In this document: positions 28,702 to 39,254 of the stretch, piece after piece | Layout of the letters: the number at the start of each line of letters is the position of its first letter | How positions within the stretch are numbered: position 1 is the first letter of the stretch | Assembly: GCA_014084085.1 (NCBI GenBank) | Contig: NPFB01000134.1 | Span: 13,271-77,270, forward strand | Direction: 5' to 3' | Source of the DNA: Hondaea fermentalgiana | Taxonomy: Eukaryota > Sar > Bigyra > Thraustochytrida > Thraustochytriidae | DNA length: 64,000 nucleotides | Made by a program: the position numbers and the translations under genes | The notes under the pieces: model-generated | Database searches by the model: none | What the model was told of the DNA's origin: nothing | Seen by the model: only the letters and a program-made list of their open reading frames with translations

Positions 28702-30222
28702 TTACATACAGTCGAGATGCTCTGCGACGGAGACCTCGCGACGTGAATAAAAAACCATGTACGCCTGCGTCTGAAGCACAGAGGCTAGCGACACGCGGAC
28801 CACCCGCGCGTCCGAAACATGCACCCACACCGAACCTGCGAGGCGGCGAAAGGCAGTAAAGTGACCGCCATGAGCACTTCCGTGATGCACAATCACAGCC
28901 GAGAGCTCGTAGACGTGCGAAGGGCCATGCACAAACCAGTCTGGTGAAGTCACACGGGCTCGGGAAGGCACTCCCAGATCCGATCCGAGTGCTGCAAAAT
29001 TGGACATGAGACCGCGCTGCAGCTCATTCTGGTGAAAAGCAAAGTGAGAAAAAACGCACGTCTCCGGAAAGCTAACGTGATGCGCAAGCTTCACGATGCG
29101 CCCCATGGCCGGACTGTAGTGGCGTCTCCCCAGGTGGAGGCACAGAATTGGTGGCATGCGACCAAGTGACGATCGACGAAACATATTTCGGCGTTGCTTA
29201 TTGCAGAGGCCGAAACACTCGACGCCCTCAACAGTCTCCTGCGCCACAAAAGCGCGCAAGGCCGCATCGAGCGAGCGCAGAGTCGCCCCCGATGAAGGCT
29301 CGATAAGCGGGAGAGGGACCACGTGCATCGTCGAAGCCCGAAGAGGGGAGATCGATCCGCACGTTGCGCACATCATCTGGCTCATGACAGAACCGTGTAA
29401 AGGGTTCTCCGCCTGCAGTTGGCGAGTTGTTGCGTCCATACCATCCGCCTTTACAATAGAGCAAAGGCCCATCAGCTGACGATGCATCCTTTTTCGAGAT
29501 ATGAGGCGTTCTGTGTCCACGGCATCGAGCACAAGATGCAACAGCTCGTCGGCGTCCTGCTGTTGCTCACTGTATCGGAAAGCTGGCGAAAGAAGGAGCA
29601 GTCGATGTCGCAGGTCGCGAATATTCAGTGTACCAGGGCCCGCGCCGGGGCTTCGCCGAGGGGAAAGCTCGCGAAGAACGACAGCAAGGCGAGCCACGAG
29701 GGCTGCACGAGCCGTGGGTGCGTCATCTTTGGCAAGTGTATTTGCTCGAGAGACAGCGTCAACATATGCCACCACAGGCGCGCACGAGGCCATGGCTTGC
29801 AATAAGGCGTTGATAAAGCAGGAATTGCCAAGATTGTGGAGTCCAGGCACGAAGAACCTGCTGCGCGCATCCGCGTCAGGTCGCGTGAAAATGTCTATAC
29901 TCTCATCGTGACCTTGTGCCAAGACTTTCCGGTTGGACCCGTGCAGCGCGAAAAGCTCTGGGGTGGCAAGGCCTGCGAGTTCCGCAAGAGCCTTTGCTAC
30001 CGCGCGAGTAGGCCTTCCCTCCGAGGCTTTATCGCATGCGTCCTCTTTGCTCTCGCTCTCGCTCTCGCTCTCGCTTTCGCTTTCGCTGGGGTCCATTGTC
30101 ACAATCGAATCGCTATGATCTCGGCGGTCGTCATTCTCTTTTGCAATTTGGCCTCCTTGTTGTGTGTCATCGTCCTTGTCTGCGTCCCCGGCCTCGAGGT
30201 CTTCGTGCCGCGCCTCAGGCAT
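28702..30222 (-). CDS. Ubiquitin-specific protease (USP family, USP30-like Cys box)
   Basis: This 506-residue deubiquitinating cysteine protease of peptidase family C19 has the Cys box GLHNLGNSCFINALLQAM with catalytic Cys135. The QQQDADELLHLVLDAV segment is the USP QDA.E box. His-box sequences VHHGSAHGGHFTAFRR and WVHVSDARVVRVS supply the catalytic His and Asp. A finger-like zinc region is partial: one CATC pair and a CFGLC. The N-terminus is acidic and contains a Ser-Glu dipeptide run (about 46-58) encoded by a six-base repeat near 30044-30080. The Cys box resembles USP30, but no clear transmembrane anchor is visible, so subfamily is tentative. ATG 30222 is used. It is divergent from the CHD gene. 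Confidence 0.88.
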   Translation of the reverse strand: MPEARHEDLEAGDADKDDDTQQGGQIAKENDDRRDHSDSIVTMDPSESESESESESESKEDACDKASEGRPTRAVAKALAELAGLATPELFALHGSNRKVLAQGHDESIDIFTRPDADARSRFFVPGLHNLGNSCFINALLQAMASCAPVVAYVDAVSRANTLAKDDAPTARAALVARLAVVLRELSPRRSPGAGPGTLNIRDLRHRLLLLSPAFRYSEQQQDADELLHLVLDAVDTERLISRKRMHRQLMGLCSIVKADGMDATTRQLQAENPLHGSVMSQMMCATCGSISPLRASTMHVVPLPLIEPSSGATLRSLDAALRAFVAQETVEGVECFGLCNKQRRNMFRRSSLGRMPPILCLHLGRRHYSPAMGRIVKLAHHVSFPETCVFSHFAFHQNELQRGLMSNFAALGSDLGVPSRARVTSPDWFVHGPSHVYELSAVIVHHGSAHGGHFTAFRRLAGSVWVHVSDARVVRVSLASVLQTQAYMVFYSRREVSVAEHLDCM

Positions 30223-30450
30223 CTGGTTCTTCGCCGCCTTCCCTTTGTCCCCGAGCGGAGGCCTCCGCTCGCGACCTTTATCCCCTCCAACTCTCCACTA
30301 TTTCCCTCTCCTCCTCCTCCTCCTCCTCCTCCCCGTCGCCCCTCTGCTGCAGCTGCTCGCTGTCGCTCACGATGGATAGATGATCTTCTTCTACGCGGCC
30401 TATACCACGACGGCACCTCGAGCAGGTCGACTTCGGCTGCGGCCTTCGAG

Positions 30451-30502
30451 CAATCAGGTTCCCCAATCAAGTTCCCCAATCGAGTTCCCCAATCGGGTGC
30501 CC
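30451..30502. promoter_or_regulatory. Tandem 13-bp repeat with three CCAAT boxes
   Basis: Four copies of a 13-bp unit (consensus CAATCRRGTTCCC) at 30451, 30464, 30477 and 30490. The junctions create CCAAT at 30463, 30476 and 30489. CCAAT is the NF-Y binding core. It lies about 240 bases upstream of the USP start and 560 upstream of the CHD start. Function is inferred. Confidence 0.6.
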
Positions 30503-30894
30503 CAGCCTCCACCCGCCTTAAGACGGTGGTGGTTACCTCTCCAGCCCTCGGTTTCCCGGGCCGGCATTAAGGCGGCGGCCGCGCCCGCCTCGCCTCGGGC
30601 TGCCAGGCAGACACACATTGAGACAGACCCGAAGCCCGAGACCGGCAACGACCTCGACGCCAGGGCGGCGCGGCAGCGCGCAGAGCCCGAGGAGGCGCGC
30701 GGGCGGAGCGCGCGCGGGGAGCGGCGCGGCCGCGGCAGCGCGGCATCGCGCGCAGGGGCGAGCGGGCACTCGGCGGCGGCGGCGCGAGGCGCGGATCCCT
30801 CGCGCAGGCCGGGTTTGAAAACAAGGATAACCAACTAACGCGCGCCGCGCCGCGACGGCGAGGCGCCGCGCTCGCGCTCGCGCTCGCGATCGAG

Positions 30895-30994
30895 NNNNNN
30901 NNNNNNNNNNNNNNNNNNNNNNNNNNNNNNNNNNNNNNNNNNNNNNNNNNNNNNNNNNNNNNNNNNNNNNNNNNNNNNNNNNNNNNNNNNNNNN
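30895..30994. other. Assembly gap (100 N)
   Basis: Exactly 100 N, directly preceded by alternating CG-rich sequence that probably blocked sequencing. It lies 58 bases before the CHD start codon, so the leader of that gene is incomplete. Confidence 0.99.
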
Positions 30995-31052
30995 CCCGCC
31001 GGCGAGGGCGGGCGAGGCGCGGGGACGCGGGCTTCACGGAGCTTGGGCGAAG

Positions 31053-34000
31053 ATGCCGGGCCCTGGTCGGCCGCGGAGAACCGCCAGCAGCGGCGGCGCG
31101 AGCAGCTCCAGCAGCGCCGCCAAGCCCACGACGCCCGCAACGAGCACGGCGAGGCGGACACCGCGACGGGGCGCAGCGGTGGCGGCGGCGGCGCCTGCGT
31201 CGCCGGCGAGCGGCTCTGAGGACAAGGATAAGAGCCCTACGCGACGCCGCAGCACGCGAGACCGCGCGACGAAGAATTACAAAGAACCGTCGCTTGACGT
31301 TGACGGCGAAAGTGGCGACGAGGATGCTGACACGTCTGGATCCGAGGGCGGAAAGAATGCAAGCATCAAGAAAAAGACGGCAGCCAAGCAGGACGCAAAG
31401 TCGCAGCAACGTAGACCCAAGAAGCGTGCGGCCTCTACAGGAACTGCAATGAACGAGCCGTCCTCTCGTCCCAAAAGGCGTCGCGGGTCCACAGGCGATG
31501 TCGGAATCTCTAAAAAGGCCGGCGACGCAAAGCAAACAAAGACCGCTAGTGCTGTCTCCGGTGCTGCCGCAAGAAAGACACGGGCAAAGCCCGGCCCCAA
31601 GCCTGGCGCTGGTCGCGGCGGACGACCCCGAGGCGCCAAGGCACGTGCTAGCGAAAAGATGGAAGTCGACGACGATGACGACGATGACGATGTCGACGAG
31701 GAGGAGGACTTTGACGACGAGGACGAAGACGAAGACGTCGTTAATGACATCATCGACGGTGCAGAAGATGAAGAGGATGATGACGACGACGAGGAGGAGG
31801 ACGACGACGACGACGACCTCGACGACCTTGGGGATGATGACCTCGACGAAATGGAAGACGGCAATGTAGAAGGCCACGGCGAGGACGGTGTCGTGGAACT
31901 CAAAGTCGAAAAGCTTCTTGCGCATCATCGCAAAACGAAAGGGGAATGGATCGCCTTTTGCAAGGGACAGACGACTTCACGCGTACTCAACGGCCGGCGA
32001 CGAGAAATGCTCGCCTTTGAACTGAGCTCGGGGGACAATGCATCCAAGGCAGATGACGATGACAATGATGGTCGGAGCAGTCTGGGAGGGATTGCCAAGC
32101 GTATGCGACGGCTGCCCAAACTGTCCAAGAAGAAGCTTCGCAAACAAGAAACCCGGTACCTTGTCAAATGGCTCAACAACGCTTTTATCCACGTTTCATG
32201 GGAGACCGCCAAGGGTCTACGCGCGTTTTTCGGGGATAACGCAATGGTGGATCGTCACCTGCGCAAGCTTGAGAACAGTTTTGCCATGATGGACGCGGAG
32301 GAACTCAGCGACCTTCAGCAGGTCGACAGGCTGGTTGACTACAACACTTTTGTCGAGGACGATGAAGACGAGGGTGAAAACGGCAGCGAGGGCAAGAGCG
32401 CAACGCAGGACAAACAAGGCGACGCTGACGAAGGCACGACGGAAAAGGGCCAAAACAAGAAGACCGACTCGAAAAAGGGCTCGGGCGAGAATGGCGCTCC
32501 TTCTTCTGCAAAGAAGCAAAAAGGCAGCGAATCCGCGAAAAAACAAAAGGAGGCTGTTTCTTGGGAGTACCTGGTCAAATGGAAGAGCCAGGGCTATGAA
32601 GATGCGACCTGGGAATTGTGGAGCGACATCAAGGATCACCCTGACATTGACGCCAAACTCAAACTGCACGATCTCCGCAACAGCGTTGCGTACCGTCGGA
32701 ATCGTAACAAGGTTGGCTCACAGGAGCTCGACTACTCTTCGGCACGCACCTTTAAGAATGGCCGCAAGCTGCGCTCGTACCAGGTCGAGGCCGTAACCTG
32801 GCTTGCAGTCAACTTTTCAAGCGAGCGCAACTCTATTCTTGCTGATGAGATGGGACTCGGAAAGACGTGCCAGACCGTCACCTTTACGCACCGGCTGCGG
32901 CACCAATTCAATCGCAACGGGCCCTTTCTGGTGGTGGCCCCCTTGGCGACGCTGCCGCACTGGCAACGCGAGTTCGAGGCATGGACAGACTTCAACTGCC
33001 TCACCTACCACGGAAGTGCGGAGGGCCGCGAACTCATTCGTAGCAAGGAATTTTTCTGGGATGACGGCCGGTCAATCATGAAGGGCCCTGGCGGTCTCCC
33101 AAAGTTTGACGCGCTCGTGACCAACTACGAGACCGTTCTCTCGGACGCCTCCATGCTGCGCCGGTTCAAGTGGGACCTGCTGATTGTCGACGAGGCCCAT
33201 CGATTAAAGAATCGGGATTCGAAGTTGACCGTCTGTCTGCGCGAGAGCTTCAAGTACCGCGCCTCTTTGCTGCTTACCGGCACGCCCATTCAGAATAGCC
33301 TTCCCGAGCTGTGGACGCTGCTCAACTTTATCGCACCCGAGGACTTTGCGTCTCTGGACGCCTTCAAGGAAAAATTCGGGAACATGCAGACTGCCGAGGA
33401 AATGGATCGTTTTCACGCCCGTCTTCGACCGTACATGTTGCGCCGCATCAAGTCAGAGGTGGAGCCGCTCCCCGAGCGCGAGGATACAATGATCGAAGTC
33501 GAGCTGACGACGATGCAGAAACGCTTTTACCGAGCCATTTACGAGAAGAACACCGAGTACCTGCTGGCCGGCGTGGTCAAGGGTGCGCGCGTTTCGCTCA
33601 ACAACGTTGCCATGGAACTGCGCAAGTGTTGCTGTCATCCGTACTTGATCGATGGCGTAGAGTCCAAGGTGCTCAAGGACGACCCCCCGCCGCGCACTGC
33701 GACAAGCGAGGAGCGTAGTAGTCATGTCTTTGACAAGCTCATCAACGCCAGTGGCAAACTCATTCTTCTCGACAAGCTCTTGCCCAAGCTTAAGGCAGAG
33801 GGGCACCGTGTCCTCATTTTTAGTCAGATGACACGCATGCTTGATATCCTCGAAGATTACCTCCTGCACCGCAGTTACGCGTACGAGCGGATTGACGGCA
33901 GCGTACGCGGTGTGGACCGTCAATTTGCGATTGACCGTTTCTCGAGCAAAAACTCGCAAGCTTTTGCGTTCTTGCTCAGTACGCGTGGGTGCGGCCAGGG

Positions 34001-37000
34001 CATCAACCTGACGGCTGCAGACACTGTCATCATGTACGATGGCGATTGGAATCCGCAAAACGACGTTCAGGCGCTGGCACGCTGCCACCGCATTGGTCAA
34101 ACCAAACGCGTCAAGGTGTACCGCCTCATCACGCGTAAGACGTACGAGTACACCATGTTTGAGCGCGCGTCCATGAAGTTGGGCCTTGATCACGCCGTTA
34201 TGAGTGGCATTACTAAGGAGGACGGCACGGACAAGTCCGGAAAGAGCCCTCGTGCCAAGGCGAAGTCAAAACGTGAACAGGACCTCGAGACCGAGCGCTT
34301 GCTCAAATTTGGCGCGTACGCGCTCACCGCAGATGGGGACGATGACGCGGCCACGCAGCAGTTCATGAATGCCAATATTGACGAGATCTTGAGCAGTCGG
34401 GCCAAGCTGATGGCGACCTCCAAGGAGGACAACCAGCTTTCAAAGGCCACCTTTGTTGCTTCGGACAATGACACCAATCTCGACATCAATGACCCCGAGT
34501 TTTGGACCAAGGTCGTTGGTCTCCAGGCCAAGAATGAAGATGACGAGGATGATGAGGATGATGGCGATCGCCGTTCGCGACGTCGTGGCAAGAACAAGGT
34601 CAACTATGCTGGCAACGGATTTGCCGCCATGGGTTTTGATGACGACGACGATGACGACGATGTCGATGATGACGACGATGAAGAAGAGGACGTTGAGGAA
34701 CCGCGTAAGGACGAGGACGAGAACGGACGCAAGCTTTGGCAGCGCAAGCACTTCCAGATACTGCTTTCGGCCATTCAAAAGTTTGGCTATGGGCGCTGGG
34801 ATCGTCTTTTTGCTGACGTCAATGGCCGTTTCCCGGACCGCTTCACTCGGAGTGACGTTGAGAACGCAGCTCGCGGCTTTCTTATCTTCTGTATTTTCAA
34901 GCGGGAAGAGTCCAAGAAGAAGAAAAACAATGATGACCCTTCGGTGGCCTCTCCAGCGGGCGACGATAGTGACGATAGCGACGATGACGACGACGATGAC
35001 GAGAGTGAGACGCAGGAGGTCTCAGACACCGGCAGGCTTTCTGATTTTCAGCTGGTGAACATGACGCATGCGCAACTCGTCGAAGGCATTCGAAGCCGCA
35101 CCTCACACATTGAGTTCAATGACACCCATCGTCGACTCATCGATGAGCTCACCCAGGGGGCAGATTGGATTGTTCCTGATGTTCTCGTGACTCGTCGACG
35201 CATTCTCCCCTCGTCTATGAACGAGCTTCCCAAGGCAACGGTCGTCAAGAAAGAGGAGGAGGAAAAGAAGATGAAGAAGGAGGGAGAAGAAGAGGAGGAG
35301 AAGAAGGCGGGAGAGGGCTCCAATGCAATCAAAGCCGAAGGCGTGGAACTTGCACAGAAAGATGGTGGGACCGTCAAGTCTGAGGACGTCGCCAACGCCT
35401 CGCAGAACGCAGATGCAAAGGGTGCAGCTGCGATCGACACCAAGAAAGAGGGCGAAGGTAAGGAAGGAAAAGAAGAAGAAGAAAAAGAAGGAGGGGACGA
35501 AGACGAAGAACCTTTTAAGCTCGAAGACTCGGACTCGGATGACTCGGATCTCGAAGGCGAGGCGCGCGAGGAGCACCGGCAGATGCGTCGTGGATATGCC
35601 TACAATGAGCGTGTCGCTACGCGCACAATGGACGCGGCAGCCAAATACTTGCGTATTTTTGAGAAACATGCTTCAATGCAAAGCATTCTTGACAAGTACA
35701 CCGACGGTGATCGTCTTTTGGTCGAGGAGTTTCCGCAAATTCCTGGAATTCCACCCGTGGCCTGGTGGGCTCCCCAAGATGACCTCACTCTGATCAAGGG
35801 ACTTTACGACCACGGTTGGGATCCTCGGCGATCGAACGCTACGTTCTCCGCAATCCGAAAGGACGGTTCGCTACGCTTTTCGAAAAACCCACCCATGAAG
35901 GATGACGACGACGCAGATGACGACGACGAGGGTGGACCTGAGAAAAACAAGAAAGCAAATGCCAAGACGGAGTCAAAGGAGGACCCGAGTGCACCCGCGA
36001 AGAATGGAAACGGCAAGGTTGAGGAGGACAAGGCCACGGAAGCAAACGCAGAGGGTGATGCCAAGGCCAAGTCGGAGCCGAAGACCGTCGCTTTGGAAGA
36101 CGGCGACGCTAAGATGAAGGATGCTGCTGATGAAGCAGCTGGTGCGCCCGCTGGCAAAAGTGATGCGGACGGTGACGCAGCAATGGGCGAGGCGAGCGAC
36201 AAGGCGACTGGTGACGACGAGGCGTCGCGTACGCCTCCGCGTCCCGTCGACACGGACTTGGTGTGGCCGCGGAACCACAAGCTTGGATTGCGCGCAAAGC
36301 GTGTCGTGGACTGGTTTAGTGCTCAAACACGCAAGACGCGGCGCGCTGAGGAGACACAAAAACGGCGCGAGGCTCGAAAGGAAGCGAAGCGACTGGCCAA
36401 GGCGAAGCCCAAGTCCAAGGGCCCGACCGTGTCGCCCAACTGGATGCGCACGGAACTCAAGGCGCTCTTCAAAACGCTTATTCGCTGGGGAGTGCCCTCC
36501 GAAAAGCCGCTGGATCCCAAATGGCGCATGTCTTATGCGCAGTTGATGCAGCACGCGGGTCTTAAGCGCAAGACGCAGGCCATGGTGGAGAGCCAAGTCA
36601 AGCTCTTGGTCCAGGACGCTGTCCAACTGCGACTGCGGCCAGACATGAACATTGAGCGCTCCAAAGCAATCATGGGTTCCACGGGGTCGGCGCGGAAGAT
36701 GATGGAGCGCATCAAGGTCTTGCGCGATCTTCGAGGCATTGTTCTCACCGCAAGCGACGAGACGCTCTTACGCATCATCTCACGGTTCGAAAAGCAATTG
36801 AGGTCGAAAAAGCGTACGCGCATGCCTGAGTGGTGGAAGTCGGAGCATGATCTCGCCATGCTCAAGGGAGCCTCGCGGCATGGGATTGGCAACTTTTTGG
36901 CCACGGACGCGATTCGGAGCGACCCCGAGTTTCCTTTTCACAAAATCTGCAATGTGACCACAGGCGCCGCGCAATCGCAGGCCAGGGAAAAGGCACTTCT

Positions 37001-37571
37001 TGCTAAAAAAGAAAAGAAGGCGGCCAAGGCGGACCAGGGTGCGGACAAGCCTAACGAGAATGGCAATGACGAAGACGATGACGACGAGGATGAAGATAAC
37101 GTCAACGAAGAGGATGACGAGGACGAGGACGCGAAGCCAGTCTCATCCGTCGGCGCAAACAGCGAAAAAGCGAATGGGGTAGAGGATAACGCCAAGGGCG
37201 GCAACGACAAAACAATCACTGATGATGGCAAGGCGGATGCCGGTGGTGAAGGAGATGGTAGCGACTCGAACGAGGAAGGCAAGCATGCCTTCCCTTCTGT
37301 GGTCATGTTCTTGAATCGTTTGCGTACGATTGTAGAGCTTGTGGCGCGCTCGCAACGTTCATCGATGTTAAATCACGCATTCACTTCGCAGCCGCGGACG
37401 AATCGCACGCCCGTGCAAAGGAAGATGTCGGATTTTATGAACGGAAACGTTCAAGCAAAATCCGAGACCGTAGACCTTACAGAGACCAAGGCCCTTGACG
37501 CCGCTACATCGGCCCTCACTTCGTCCTCTTCCTCGTCCTCGTCCTCAACTCCTTCTCCAAAGCTTGGCTGA
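31053..37571 (+). CDS. CHD-family chromatin remodeling ATPase
   Basis: This 2172-residue nuclear ATP-dependent nucleosome remodeler is encoded in a single 6.5-kb exon. A basic, then very acidic, N-terminus precedes two chromodomains (TRYLVKWLNNAFIHVSWE near 366; WEYLVKWKSQGYEDATWE near 504). The Snf2 ATPase follows, with Walker A DEMGLGKT (about 598), DEAHRLKN (about 713), then helicase-C motifs LIFSQMTRMLDILEDYL (about 920) and GDWNPQNDVQALARCHRIGQ (about 996). A SANT/SLIDE-like block (HFQILLSAIQKFGYGRWDRLF, about 1232) follows. Later WW-aromatic modules (WWAPQDDLTLIKGLYDHGWD, about 1571; WWKSEHDLAMLKGASRHGIG, about 1927) recall the CHD6-9 group, as does the HWQREFEAWTDFNCLTYHGS stretch. No PHD fingers are seen. 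Several Asp/Glu-rich linkers separate the domains. Subfamily III assignment is tentative; CHD class is firm. Confidence 0.94.
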   Translation: MPGPGRPRRTASSGGASSSSSAAKPTTPATSTARRTPRRGAAVAAAAPASPASGSEDKDKSPTRRRSTRDRATKNYKEPSLDVDGESGDEDADTSGSEGGKNASIKKKTAAKQDAKSQQRRPKKRAASTGTAMNEPSSRPKRRRGSTGDVGISKKAGDAKQTKTASAVSGAAARKTRAKPGPKPGAGRGGRPRGAKARASEKMEVDDDDDDDDVDEEEDFDDEDEDEDVVNDIIDGAEDEEDDDDDEEEDDDDDDLDDLGDDDLDEMEDGNVEGHGEDGVVELKVEKLLAHHRKTKGEWIAFCKGQTTSRVLNGRRREMLAFELSSGDNASKADDDDNDGRSSLGGIAKRMRRLPKLSKKKLRKQETRYLVKWLNNAFIHVSWETAKGLRAFFGDNAMVDRHLRKLENSFAMMDAEELSDLQQVDRLVDYNTFVEDDEDEGENGSEGKSATQDKQGDADEGTTEKGQNKKTDSKKGSGENGAPSSAKKQKGSESAKKQKEAVSWEYLVKWKSQGYEDATWELWSDIKDHPDIDAKLKLHDLRNSVAYRRNRNKVGSQELDYSSARTFKNGRKLRSYQVEAVTWLAVNFSSERNSILADEMGLGKTCQTVTFTHRLRHQFNRNGPFLVVAPLATLPHWQREFEAWTDFNCLTYHGSAEGRELIRSKEFFWDDGRSIMKGPGGLPKFDALVTNYETVLSDASMLRRFKWDLLIVDEAHRLKNRDSKLTVCLRESFKYRASLLLTGTPIQNSLPELWTLLNFIAPEDFASLDAFKEKFGNMQTAEEMDRFHARLRPYMLRRIKSEVEPLPEREDTMIEVELTTMQKRFYRAIYEKNTEYLLAGVVKGARVSLNNVAMELRKCCCHPYLIDGVESKVLKDDPPPRTATSEERSSHVFDKLINASGKLILLDKLLPKLKAEGHRVLIFSQMTRMLDILEDYLLHRSYAYERIDGSVRGVDRQFAIDRFSSKNSQAFAFLLSTRGCGQGINLTAADTVIMYDGDWNPQNDVQALARCHRIGQTKRVKVYRLITRKTYEYTMFERASMKLGLDHAVMSGITKEDGTDKSGKSPRAKAKSKREQDLETERLLKFGAYALTADGDDDAATQQFMNANIDEILSSRAKLMATSKEDNQLSKATFVASDNDTNLDINDPEFWTKVVGLQAKNEDDEDDEDDGDRRSRRRGKNKVNYAGNGFAAMGFDDDDDDDDVDDDDDEEEDVEEPRKDEDENGRKLWQRKHFQILLSAIQKFGYGRWDRLFADVNGRFPDRFTRSDVENAARGFLIFCIFKREESKKKKNNDDPSVASPAGDDSDDSDDDDDDDESETQEVSDTGRLSDFQLVNMTHAQLVEGIRSRTSHIEFNDTHRRLIDELTQGADWIVPDVLVTRRRILPSSMNELPKATVVKKEEEEKKMKKEGEEEEEKKAGEGSNAIKAEGVELAQKDGGTVKSEDVANASQNADAKGAAAIDTKKEGEGKEGKEEEEKEGGDEDEEPFKLEDSDSDDSDLEGEAREEHRQMRRGYAYNERVATRTMDAAAKYLRIFEKHASMQSILDKYTDGDRLLVEEFPQIPGIPPVAWWAPQDDLTLIKGLYDHGWDPRRSNATFSAIRKDGSLRFSKNPPMKDDDDADDDDEGGPEKNKKANAKTESKEDPSAPAKNGNGKVEEDKATEANAEGDAKAKSEPKTVALEDGDAKMKDAADEAAGAPAGKSDADGDAAMGEASDKATGDDEASRTPPRPVDTDLVWPRNHKLGLRAKRVVDWFSAQTRKTRRAEETQKRREARKEAKRLAKAKPKSKGPTVSPNWMRTELKALFKTLIRWGVPSEKPLDPKWRMSYAQLMQHAGLKRKTQAMVESQVKLLVQDAVQLRLRPDMNIERSKAIMGSTGSARKMMERIKVLRDLRGIVLTASDETLLRIISRFEKQLRSKKRTRMPEWWKSEHDLAMLKGASRHGIGNFLATDAIRSDPEFPFHKICNVTTGAAQSQAREKALLAKKEKKAAKADQGADKPNENGNDEDDDDEDEDNVNEEDDEDEDAKPVSSVGANSEKANGVEDNAKGGNDKTITDDGKADAGGEGDGSDSNEEGKHAFPSVVMFLNRLRTIVELVARSQRSSMLNHAFTSQPRTNRTPVQRKMSDFMNGNVQAKSETVDLTETKALDAATSALTSSSSSSSSSTPSPKLG

Positions 37572-37812
37572 GCGTAAGCATGATGCATTGAAGTGATTTA
37601 GCCAATTTTCAATGGATAATCGACGTGTATTGTCAGTGAAGTAGGATGGAGACACATGAAAAATGATTGGTAATAGGAGACTTGGCATTGAAAAGCACGA
37701 ACAAAGGCGTTGTAAAATCAGTACTTGTACTCCTTGAGAGCGGACGGAATCAGCGTGCTTTGCTGTTGATATTACCTACACCTTGGCAAGAAACGAATCG
37801 AAAGGCAAAGAA

Positions 37813-38340
37813 TCAGCTGTCGTTGCTAGAAGATGGGGCATTCTTGGCTTCGAGACGCGCGAGAAAGGCCGCGCGAGCCTCTCGCACGGCATCTGGATTG
37901 CTGTTGTTCGAGGCAGCGCCTCCGAGGCGATGCACTGTGCCTGTGGATCGCGCGACTGGCGCTCTCGAGCGAGGTTGGCGAGGCGCAATCGCCTGGAATC
38001 CGCTCGCGCCAGGTCGTCCGCTGGTTGCTCGTGCAGCAGCCACCTCAAATCGTCGGCATCCGTGGCCCTCTCGAGCGGCCTGCTCAATCCTGCGATCTCG
38101 CTCTTCCCTTTTACTAAGCTTGTGCTCGACGAGGCCGACAACTTCGTTCAGGTGATCCGCGACGCTCGACGAGGAGCTCCCAAACCCAGGTCTGTTCTTT
38201 TTTGCTTTGCGCAGCTTCTCTTTGCGCGCGCGCTCGGCTGCCGTCATGCTCGCCTTGCCAGAAAGTTGTTTCTGAACCGTGCGCTTCTCGCGCTGCTGCG
38301 CCTTGAACTGCGCGATGCGCCGCTCCGTCTTGACGTCCAT
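37813..38340 (-). CDS. Small basic hypothetical protein
   Basis: A 175-residue Arg/Lys/Ala-rich protein that I do not recognise. It begins MDVKTERRIAQFKAQQREK, a predicted charged helix, then KASMTAAERARKEKLRKAKK (basic, NLS-like), a Ser run, and a C-terminal AVREARAAFLARLEAK helix. ATG 38340 is preferred over the more upstream frame, which is low-complexity. It lies convergent to the CHD gene with 241 bases between. The helical charge pattern and conserved-looking start make coding likely, but no homology supports it. A nuclear or nucleolar role would be a guess. Confidence 0.5.
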   Translation of the reverse strand: MDVKTERRIAQFKAQQREKRTVQKQLSGKASMTAAERARKEKLRKAKKNRPGFGSSSSSVADHLNEVVGLVEHKLSKREERDRRIEQAAREGHGCRRFEVAAARATSGRPGASGFQAIAPRQPRSRAPVARSTGTVHRLGGAASNNSNPDAVREARAAFLARLEAKNAPSSSNDS

Positions 38341-39254
38341 TCTCGCGAACCCCCGCCCCTTTTCTTCTTCTGACGTTAGTTCCACAACTGCGTGTCCGTG
38401 TCGTCCCTGTGAGCCTCTGCGAGCGCTCGCGTCCCGCTGTGTTTGGGTTCGCTTTTCACGGCCCGCTGGCGGCCGCAAGCGCTCTCAAGGACGGTCGAGT
38501 CTTTCTTTTCCTTTCTTTCTTTTCTTTTCTTCTTCATCTTTGCAGTAACCAGGTATAAGTGGATTTATTTACCGTTGGTAGTAGTATCATAGAGTCCCGG
38601 GTCGAGTCGAAGTCAAATGCCAGTGTGTAGTGAGCAATGTGTAGTGCAATGCAGTGCAGCGCTGCTTGGGATGGGTTAGGAGTTTCGCATCTACGCAACA
38701 TTATGGCAATTTGCGACCGACCGCTCCTATGAAGTTTACAGGATTCGGAGTAAAATGCTTTAGGCTGACAGGTATACAAAAGTTGTAACAAAAGTGATGG
38801 ATAAAGGCAAAAGTTATCGTCGTGGTCGTCGCCATTGTCGTCGTTATCGCCATCTCGTTGTCATCGTGGCGCACGAAGAGCAAATATATAGCGTACAAAG
38901 GCCAAGTACAGAGAGGCAAGAGCGAAATGCGCGAAAGAACGGGCTTACACATTTGCTTGCCGTCAGGTCGACGCAAATCTCTCTTGCATAACTCTCTGCT
39001 CTCACCCTCGATGAGTTGCTTGCCGAAGCGCCGCGTATTGACATAAAGAAGAAGAAGTAAGATGAAGACGCAATAGCAGGCAGCAGCAGCAGCTGCAGCA
39101 GCTGCTGCCTGTGAATACAGTGAATGCGCACTTTCTCCCACGCGCGCGCACGCGCACGCGCACACGCACACACACCATGAAGAGCTCCTAACGACAGAGC
39201 CCTTTCCCCTTTCTCCTTGAAATGAAACAGAGCTGCCATTGTCACAACGCCAAA
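38341..39254. other. Intergenic
   Basis: No gene is seen. It holds a CAG/CTG-rich hairpin-forming stretch (about 39079-39110) and an alternating CGCGCA/CACA run (about 39140-39175). The first part is the promoter side of the small basic gene and the rest the 3' flank of the pseudo-trypsin gene. Confidence 0.5.

Larger units (their letters stand above)
30223..31052. promoter_or_regulatory. Divergent promoter region USP / CHD with gap
   Basis: 830 bases between two divergent start codons. It contains a CTC/TCC run (about 30307-30337), a four-copy 13-bp tandem repeat carrying CCAAT (30451-30502), very GC-rich CG-alternating sequence and a 100-N gap (30895-30994). No other gene is supported. Confidence 0.55.
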
